Assembly: GCA_963575645.1 (NCBI GenBank)
Contig: OY754465.1
Span: forward strand, 60,659,901 to 60,723,900
Reading direction: 5' to 3'
From: Xanthostigma xanthostigma
Taxonomy: Eukaryota > Arthropoda > Insecta > Raphidioptera > Raphidiidae
Length of the DNA stretch: 64,000 nucleotides
Shown here: piece after piece, positions 57,580 to 64,000 of the stretch
How positions within the stretch are numbered: position 1 is the stretch's first letter
Layout of the letters: each line of letters starts with the position of its first letter
Notes under the pieces: model-generated
Databases searched by the model: none
What the model saw: the letters and a program-made list of their open reading frames with translations, nothing else
Told to the model about the DNA's origin: nothing
Program-made: the position numbers and the translations under genes

Positions 57580-59820
57580 CTAACCAGTATGTGTGCGTTT
57601 GTGAATACTTAAAGAGCCTGATCGGCTGAAACACTTGTGACAAACGTCACACCGGTATGGTTTCTCACCAGTATGTGTGCGTTTATGCCTCTTTAAATCA
57701 CTTGACGTTGAGGAGAACATATTACAAACGTCACACTGGTAAGGCTTCTCACCAGTATGTGTGCGTTTGTGAATACTTAAATAGCCTGATTGATTGAAAC
57801 ACTTGTAGCAAACGTCACACCGGTATGGTTTCTCACCAGTATGTGTGCGTTTATGCTTCTTTAAATCGTTTGACATGGCGAAGAATTTATTACAAACGTC
57901 ACACTGGTATGGCTTCTCACCAGTATGTGTGCGTTTATGCCGCTTTAAATCACTTGACGTTAAGTAGAACATATTACAAACGTCACACTGATACGGCTTC
58001 TCACCGGTATGCTTGCGTTTATGAACCTTTAGATGATTTGACTTGGAAAAGCACGTATTACAAACGTCACACTGGTGTGGCTTCTCACCAGTATGTGTGC
58101 GTTTATGCTGGTTTAAACCACTTGACGTGGAGAAGAACATTCTGCAAACGTCACACTGGTACGGCTTCACACCAGTATGTATGCGTTTATGCTGCTTTAA
58201 GTTTTTTAACGTGGAGAAGAACTTATTACAAACGTCACACTGGTATGGCTTCTCACCAGTATGTGTGCGTTTATGCTGCTTTAAATGACTTGACGTGGCG
58301 AAGAACATGCTGCAAACGTCACACTGGTATGGCTTCTCACCAGTATGCATGCGTTTATGAAAATTGAATTGACTTGACGTGGAGAAGAACGTATTACAAA
58401 CGTCACACTGGTATGGCTTCTCACCAGTATGCGTGCGTTTATGCAAATTTAAATAACTTGACGTAGAGAAGAACTTATTACAAACGTCACACTGGTATGG
58501 CTTCTCACCAGTATGTGTGCGTTTATGCTGCTTTAAATGACTTGACGTGGCGAAGAACATGCTGCAAACGTCACATCGGAATGGCTTCTCACCAGTATGT
58601 GTGCGTTTGTGAATATTTAAATTGCTACGTTGTCTGAAACACTTGTTGCAAACGTCACACCGGAATGGCTTCTCACCAGTATGTGTGCGTTTGTGAATAT
58701 TTAAATTGCTACGTTGTCTGAAACACTTGTTGCAAACGTCACACCGGAATTGCTTCTCACCAGTATGTACGCGTTTGTGAATAGATAAAGTGCCAGGTTG
58801 GCTGAAACTCTTTTTACAAACGCCACACTGATATTGTTTCCCACTCTTATGTATGCGAACGTGTATTTTCAAATTAAAAGATTTAGAAAATCTCTTTGTA
58901 CAAATTTCACAGTGATACTTCTTTTCAGTTACTTTTTTATGTTTCTCATAATTTATCAAAATGTTATTTTTTTCATCTTCCGTTTTGTCCCGACATTCTG
59001 CTACATCGTTGTCCAATATAAGGCCTCTTTCGATATTTGTGTTTTTGTTGCCGATTTCGCTACCGTCTCTCGTAGATACAGTTTCCATAGTATCGTCAGC
59101 ACATTCTGTTTGATTTAGAGAATTTTCACTCGTTGTTTCGTCTTTGATATCGAATTTTAAAAGCATTTCTTCGTTAATTTTGTTTACTGATATAAGGTCA
59201 CTATTAATATTTGTGTCTTCGAGGTCGATTTCGCTACCGCCACTCGTAGATAAAGTTTTTGCTGTGTTGTCAGCACATTCTATTAAATTTAATGAATTAT
59301 CGTTCGTTGGCTTGTTCTTGATTTCGAATTTTAAAGGCATTTCTTCGTTAATTTTGTTTACCGATGTGTCACTATAAATATTCGTGTCTTCGGTGCCGAT
59401 TTCGCTACCGCCACTCGTAGATAAAGTTTTTACTGTGTCGTCAGCACATTCTGTTAAGTTTAATGAATTATCATTCGTTCGTTCGTCCTTAATTTCAAAT
59501 TTAAAAGGTATTTCTTCGTTAATTTTGTTTACTGAATTAAAATTTATAGACGTCGATTCTTCCGAGTCAAGATTCAAGCCAAATATATCATGAAATACCA
59601 TAGATTCACATTTAACAGTCACATCACAATGGTTGGTTTTATGAATTAAATGTTTCTCAGAAGAATTTTGACTGGAACATTCAGGTTTGATTTTCTGATC
59701 ATAAACATGCAGTTGTTGTAGATAACGTCGCAATGTCTTATCAGATTGTACTATTTGCACCTGAAACTCGTGAATTTTCTTGATTTGTGTGTAACATATC
59801 TGACAGATGAATTTGGGCAT
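57580..59820 (-). CDS. C2H2 zinc-finger protein with 16 fingers and partial ZAD
   Basis: 746 residues from ATG 59820. Residues 1-37 are the second half of an insect ZAD domain (FICQICYTQI...EFQVQI...SDKTLR), with the second Cys pair C6 and C9. The first half with the other Cys pair is not in this exon. A good acceptor (TTTTCAG at about 59843) precedes the frame-compatible codons IRRYDN, so a 5' exon is expected. Residues 96-265 are three acidic repeats of about 57 residues starting SVNKINEE. Residues 302-746 are 16 fingers with TGEKPYQCDVC linkers; all have both Cys and both His. Fingers 3 and 4 are identical. The stop TAG stands in the last linker where GAG is expected. The protein is a probable nuclear DNA-binding regulator; ZAD parts usually dimerise. 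Its targets are unknown. Confidence 0.88.
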   Translation of the reverse strand: MPKFICQICYTQIKKIHEFQVQIVQSDKTLRRYLQQLHVYDQKIKPECSSQNSSEKHLIHKTNHCDVTVKCESMVFHDIFGLNLDSEESTSINFNSVNKINEEIPFKFEIKDERTNDNSLNLTECADDTVKTLSTSGGSEIGTEDTNIYSDTSVNKINEEMPLKFEIKNKPTNDNSLNLIECADNTAKTLSTSGGSEIDLEDTNINSDLISVNKINEEMLLKFDIKDETTSENSLNQTECADDTMETVSTRDGSEIGNKNTNIERGLILDNDVAECRDKTEDEKNNILINYEKHKKVTEKKYHCEICTKRFSKSFNLKIHVRIHKSGKQYQCGVCKKSFSQPGTLSIHKRVHTGEKQFRCDVCNKCFRQRSNLNIHKRTHTGEKPFRCDVCNKCFRQRSNLNIHKRTHTGEKPFRCDVCSMFFATSSHLKQHKRTHTGEKPYQCDVCNKFFSTSSYLNLHKRTHTGEKPYQCDVCNTFFSTSSQFNFHKRMHTGEKPYQCDVCSMFFATSSHLKQHKRTHTGEKPYQCDVCNKFFSTLKNLKQHKRIHTGVKPYQCDVCRMFFSTSSGLNQHKRTHTGEKPHQCDVCNTCFSKSNHLKVHKRKHTGEKPYQCDVCNMFYLTSSDLKRHKRTHTGEKPYQCDVCNKFFAMSNDLKKHKRTHTGEKPYRCDVCYKCFNQSGYLSIHKRTHTGEKPYQCDVCNMFSSTSSDLKRHKRTHTGEKPYRCDVCHKCFSRSGSLSIHKRTHTG

Positions 59821-60290
59821 ATTATCATATCTTCTTATCTGAAAATCGAGAAAATATAAAATTATTTTCGAATAATAAGATGTATTATTTCTGGATTTTT
59901 AAAATCTTGCTAAAATAGAAAAATAATGTTAATTGTTATTAATGCCACTAATAATGACATATATTTTGAAGATACAGTTTCAAATTGATATTTGATTTTT
60001 GAGTAAAGTTTTGTGGGCAATCCTGCAGTTTACAGGTCCCGAGACCAAAATAGCGATAGGTTTGACGCACCTACAATATACCCAACTTCACTCTAGTCTG
60101 TTGTCTCGTCACTACGATCCACTGATCTTTATAGCTACCTGGATTGCGAACAGGCACGTAGAAATGGCGAGATTTTCAATTTGTATTCTCATTATTGGAT
60201 AAATCGTTTATAAATATTGACTGGAAGAGGAAAGTAGCTTAGTTAAAATATGAATGTTTCATTAAAAATTTATGTAACCATCGAAATAAC
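59821..60290 (-). other. Possible 5' exon region of the C2H2 gene
   Basis: After the acceptor near 59843, 59850-60000 is AT-rich and intron-like. 60010-60200 is GC-richer, with donor-like sites on the minus strand (TTGTAG/GTGCGT near 60075 and ATCCAG/GTAGCT near 60137). I find no frame with the missing CxxC half of the ZAD, so this may be an untranslated exon, or the true first exon may lie beyond the window. Confidence 0.3.
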
Positions 60291-60299
60291 ATAGAAAAT

Positions 60300-60690
60300 T
60301 CATTTTCTATAAAAATTTGTTGTAATTACAGAAATGTATAATGAATCAAATATTCAATTAAAATATATAATTTATATTAAGTTTCATTTATAACATATAT
60401 GTATTTCAATAAAAACTAGTTGATTCCACTATTTTTTTTCAGTCAATAAATAAAAATTGACCAACAATAATCAATAAATAAAAACTGACCTTGTAATTAC
60501 AGAAATGTATAATGAATCAATTAGTATTCAATTAAAATATATAATTTATAATATTGTTTAATTTATAACTTATATGTATTTCAATAAAAACTAGTTGATT
60601 CCATTATTTTTTCCATCTATAATTAAAAATTGACCAACAATAATCAATAAATATAAACTGACCAACAATAAGCAAATACATATTAACAAT
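60300..60690. repeat. Tandem duplication of about 180 bp
   Basis: TGTAATTACAGAAATGTATA, ATTCAATTAAAATATATAAT, ATGTATTTCAATAAAAACTA with GTTGATTCCA, and TTGACCAACAATAATCAATA occur twice in order (from about 60310 and 60492). It lies directly upstream of the Merlin-like pseudogene. Confidence 0.8.
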
Positions 60691-60824
60691 TAGATTTTAA
60701 AACTGACAATAAACAAATACATATTAATAAATAGATTTTGGTCAGGGAAGCGTTGTGAGAGTATTATTGTCTGTTGACGAAAGTACAGTGATAAATTCTT
60801 TAATTTTTTCAAAAATAAATCAAA

Positions 60825-61657
60825 ATGAACATAATTGAATTTTCTGATCAATTCAGAAGTAAAGAGCAAGCGGTGGAGTATTTGCGGCAACGAGGAGTTT
60901 TGCGCAGAAATCCACCAGCTTGCCCTAGAGCTGATTGCGACCGTTTGATGACGGAGGTGAAGGCAGAAGGTTGGAGTAACGATGGTGTGGTTTGGCGATG
61001 CCCTAGGCATAAAGGATGTAAAATTTCCATTAGAAATGGATCATTTATTGAAAAAAGCCACCTAAAACTGAAAGAATTTTGCTTATTTGCATATAGGTAC
61101 GTGGGCATTGTCATTGCCAAGTGCTGCCCAACAATCAATTTGCAACCTCAGTGAGCACACAATTATCGATTGGAACAATTCTTTCCAAGGCGTGTGCTCA
61201 CGGTGGCTTTTAGAAAACCCCATTAGATTAGTTGGACTAGGCCAGGTGGTCGAAATCGGTATTTAATTTTGTTTACCTATCTAATTTATTTTGAGTAAAT
61301 TTAATGAATTATGCTATAACATACATTTAATTTCCTATAGATGAATCATTAATGGCTCGTCGAAAATATAATCGCGGGCATGGAGTACCGCAACGCTGGG
61401 TGTTCGGAATTTACGACATCCAGCGAAAGTTGGGGGTTTTAGAATTTGTGCTGGATCGGACAAGGGACACACTACTCCCAATTATTGAAAGAATTGTGCT
61501 TCCTGGTAATAATTATATATTTTTGTGAAAATAATTTACATGGTGTAATTGTTATTCCATATTCTATAAATGAATTATTCACAGGAACAACAATTCATTC
61601 CGATTGCTGAGCAGCCTATGAGGGAGGCGCCATCAGTGCCCTTCCGGTTGTGCCCCC
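60825..61657 (+). pseudogene. Merlin (IS1016/ISXO2-like) transposase pseudogene with two introns
   Basis: Exon 1 (60825-61258) encodes an N-terminal zinc ribbon (CPRADC ... WRCPRHKGC) and KISIRNGSFIEKS. An extra G in GTGGG (61101-61105) shifts the frame, and the homologous reading continues in another frame as LPSAAQQSICNLSEHTIIDW to GQVVEI. An 82-base GT-AG intron (61259-61340) splits the first catalytic Asp codon (VEID/ES). Exon 2 (61341-61505) has RRKYNRGHGVPQRWVFG. After a 79-base intron (61506-61584) exon 3 gives GTTIHSD, the second catalytic Asp, then Cys and TGA where Trp is expected, then AAYEGG. The rest, including the third catalytic residue, is cut off by a LINE at 61658. It is probably inactive. 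Confidence 0.85.
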
Positions 61658-64000
61658 ATAATAATAATAATAATATTTCTTTATTCAATATTGCCAGTAC
61701 AGCGTAGATTGCGTCATAAAAAAAATATCAATTGATATGCAATAAAATTTAAAATTCGTTAAAATTTATACTATAGTATTCTTCCAAACTGTATATTACT
61801 TTATTGAGAAAGATGTTTTTCAGTACTGATTTTAATTTTTTATTATTTAGGTTTAAAATATTAGATGGTAATTTGTTGCATATTTTGACAATTGTATTGT
61901 ACGGAGAGTTTAAAGTGATATGTAAATTACTAGTTTTAAAGTTAATATTTTCTCTATTTCTGGTGTTATGGTAATGAACAGTATTCCTCTTACAGAAGTA
62001 GTTTCCATTATTCTTATAAAATAATATGCAGTTTAGAATGAAGATACTATATGCAGTTAAAATATTAAAATCTTTAAATAAAAGTCGACATGAGTGTCTT
62101 GCGTGTACACCAGCGATAACACGGACAATTTTCTTTTGTCTCTTAAAAACATTAATAAAATTTGTGGAATTTCCCCAAAATATGATACCGTATGTCAAAT
62201 GGCTTTCTACATAGGAATGGTAAGTGATTAAGAGTGTTTCTCGGCATAAGATATGTTTTAGGTTACATAGTATGTAGTGGGATTTTGCTAGTTTATTTAG
62301 TACAGCAGAAATGTGATTTTTATATGTCATTTTGTTATCCATCAAAATGCCTAGAAATTTTACAGTTTCTTGAAAGGTAAGAACGCTGTTATTATTATTA
62401 TTTAAGATGATATTTTGATAACTGTTATCGTAATTTCCTACACGAAACACTTGAGTTTTAGCAGCGTTCATTACTAATTCATTTTTTTCGAACCAATTTG
62501 ACACTAATAATAAGATGTTATTTATTTTATGAGTAAGTTCACAGAAAGTATTCATTTGAGCAATGATACAGATATCATCTGCAAATTGATAACATTGATC
62601 CGGAATAGATGAAGAAAAGTCATTGACATACAATATAAATAAAATCGGGCCCAAAATAGAGCCTTGGGGTACTCCCCTGCTGACATTTTGACACTGAGAT
62701 TTGTAGATATTTATTTTACCATAATTATCCTTACATTTAATTTGCACTTGTTGTACACGGTCAGTTAAGTAGGATTTAAAGAGCTCTAAAGTGACACCCC
62801 TTATACCATAATGTTCTAATTTTTCAATTAATCTCCAGTGACTTACACAATCAAAAGCCTTAGACAAATCAAGCAGGAGAGCAACCGTTGGCTGTTTTTT
62901 GTCCCACGCATCGTATAAGCTGTCGGTAACATCAAATATTGCTTTAATAGTGGAACCTCCTTTTACAAAACCGTTTTGTTCCTTACAAATAACACCGAAC
63001 TTATTAATAAAATTATTTAGCCTATTTGCAATTGCTTTTTCGAATATCTTGGATATGTTTGTATTAACCGATATAGGTCTGTAATTATTTATGTCCGATT
63101 TATCACCTTTTTTAAAGCATGGTGTGACAGTACTTAATTTTAACATATTTGGGAAAATGCCAGATGACAATACTTTATTTAATATATTAGAAATAGGCTC
63201 TGATATGTAGAAAATAGTCGCTTTAAGCACTGATAGAGGGATATGATCCCAGCCTGTGGATTTTGTATTTTTTAGATCTGAACAAATATTTATTATTTCC
63301 TCAGGACACGTGGGAAATAGGAACATATTTTGTTCACTGGGTCGTTTTATTTCTACCACTGTTTTATTTTTATTAATGTTTAAATGCTCAGTTATGTTTG
63401 TAAAGTGACTATTAAACTTTTCAGCTACCTCTTCACCAGGAGGCAAAATAATACCATTTGTATCCACAATATTATTTTCAATTACTGATTTATCAGAGTA
63501 TTGACTGCTATTCATTTTTATGATATCCCATGAAGTTTTCATTTTATTGTCCGAATTATTTATTTTTTCATTGTAGTACAATTTTTTAGCCTGTCTGATA
63601 ACTTTTTTAAATATTAATGTGTATCTTTTATAGTACAATAACAGTATTTCAATATTTATGTTAAGTCGCCTTAGTATGACAATTCTTTCAAATAGCTCAC
63701 GTTTTCTACTACTTGAGATTTTTATACCTTTTGTTATCCATAATTTTTTTTTGGTTTTACTATTATTGATTTTCACTTTTGTCTCCGGAACAATCATATT
63801 GAAATAGTAGTTATATATACTAAAAAAGTTTTGAAAACTTTTATTAGGATCAAGTTCATTATAAACAGAACTCCAATCAGTTTCAGCTAGTTTATAACTT
63901 AGTAGTTGAAGTTGGTTTTTAGATATTGGCCTTATTTTTTTAAAAACAGTATGCTGTTGTTTAGTATCTAGCCTAGTTTCAAACAATATAATTTCGTGAT
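61658..64000 (-). mobile_element. Non-LTR retrotransposon (LINE), 5' end outside the window
   Basis: Its 3' end, read on the minus strand, has an AATAAA and finishes in ATT repeats next to the Merlin exon at 61657. The ORF2 part begins beyond the right edge. The 3' UTR is about 90 bases. By the repeated trinucleotide tail and the protein it belongs to the Jockey/CR1-like elements; the precise clade is not settled. Neither the target duplication nor the 5' end can be seen. Confidence 0.85.
61749..64000 (-). CDS. LINE ORF2 reverse transcriptase, partial at the N-terminus
   Basis: The frame is open from the right edge (HEIILFETRL) to the stop at 61749, about 750 residues, with no break. The first visible part is the linker behind the endonuclease domain, which would lie outside. 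Reverse transcriptase motifs follow in order: NNYRPISV, KGGSTIKAI, LLLDLSKAFDCVSH (catalytic Asp), RGVPQGSILGPILF, QFADDICI (FADD instead of YADD) and KFLGILMD. The C-terminus has HARHSCRLLF and a long Asn/Leu-rich tail; there is no RNase H. The intact frame suggests a young copy. The protein would nick DNA and copy its own RNA at the target site. Confidence 0.9.
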   Translation of the reverse strand, partial: HEIILFETRLDTKQQHTVFKKIRPISKNQLQLLSYKLAETDWSSVYNELDPNKSFQNFFSIYNYYFNMIVPETKVKINNSKTKKKLWITKGIKISSSRKRELFERIVILRRLNINIEILLLYYKRYTLIFKKVIRQAKKLYYNEKINNSDNKMKTSWDIIKMNSSQYSDKSVIENNIVDTNGIILPPGEEVAEKFNSHFTNITEHLNINKNKTVVEIKRPSEQNMFLFPTCPEEIINICSDLKNTKSTGWDHIPLSVLKATIFYISEPISNILNKVLSSGIFPNMLKLSTVTPCFKKGDKSDINNYRPISVNTNISKIFEKAIANRLNNFINKFGVICKEQNGFVKGGSTIKAIFDVTDSLYDAWDKKQPTVALLLDLSKAFDCVSHWRLIEKLEHYGIRGVTLELFKSYLTDRVQQVQIKCKDNYGKINIYKSQCQNVSRGVPQGSILGPILFILYVNDFSSSIPDQCYQFADDICIIAQMNTFCELTHKINNILLLVSNWFEKNELVMNAAKTQVFRVGNYDNSYQNIILNNNNNSVLTFQETVKFLGILMDNKMTYKNHISAVLNKLAKSHYILCNLKHILCRETLLITYHSYVESHLTYGIIFWGNSTNFINVFKRQKKIVRVIAGVHARHSCRLLFKDFNILTAYSIFILNCILFYKNNGNYFCKRNTVHYHNTRNRENINFKTSNLHITLNSPYNTIVKICNKLPSNILNLNNKKLKSVLKNIFLNKVIYSLEEYYSINFNEF

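Noticed and set aside
57825..58367. Plus-strand open frame of 180 codons with regular repeats (MVSHQYVCVYA...)
   Set aside because: It is the antisense shadow of the 84-bp finger repeats of the minus-strand C2H2 gene; the periodicity comes from the fingers.
60848..61138. Minus-strand frame of 96 codons
   Set aside because: Antisense to the Merlin-like zinc ribbon exon.

Overview
This is an AT-rich nuclear window from an insect, most likely a moth or butterfly. The evidence for an insect is a C2H2 gene with half of an insect-type ZAD domain, arthropod-style core promoter elements, and a U6 snRNA head with an insect-like PSE and TATA. The lepidopteran assignment is inference. It rests on remembered similarity of the dispersed repeat starting GGGTTCCGTA (1226 and 11906) and the Helitron ends starting TCTATACTAATA to repeats common in Lepidoptera. 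No database was searched.

Layout. From 1 to about 40.7 kb I find no intact host protein gene. This part is a mosaic of small DNA transposons, foldback elements, Helitron ends, tRNA-derived SINEs, tandem repeats and LINE relics. Several insertions can be closed exactly by target duplications: six hAT-type elements, one Harbinger-type MITE, one TTCGTA-flanked MITE and two pogo/Tigger-like copies. Inside this part, at about 15.8-15.96 kb, lies a truncated U6 snRNA gene with its own PSE-like box, TATA box and T-run. A CpG-richer, low-repeat stretch (40.84-41.58 kb) leads to the one clear host developmental-type gene. This is an Sp/Buttonhead-family zinc-finger factor on the minus strand, coding 45630-45580 and 43921-42434, with a TATA/initiator promoter near 45.7 kb.

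From 46 to 57 kb repeats dominate again: a foldback family with different passengers, an inverted Helitron, a second U6 head, and long hairpins. At 57.6-59.8 kb (minus) lies a 16-finger C2H2 gene with a partial ZAD and three 57-residue repeats in its linker. Its 3' end decays after a stop codon and runs into a hAT-like terminus. At 60.8-61.66 kb (plus) lies a spliced Merlin (IS1016/ISXO2-like) transposase pseudogene with a frameshift and a nonsense codon. It is cut off by a non-LTR retrotransposon on the minus strand that runs off the right edge.

Nothing suggests that the genes form one pathway. The two transcription-factor genes are independent, and the rest is mobile DNA. The most unusual items are the truncated U6 unit, two Penelope-like families with the same hammerhead-like core, the decaying zinc-finger array, and the repeat-rich C-terminus of the Sp-family protein.
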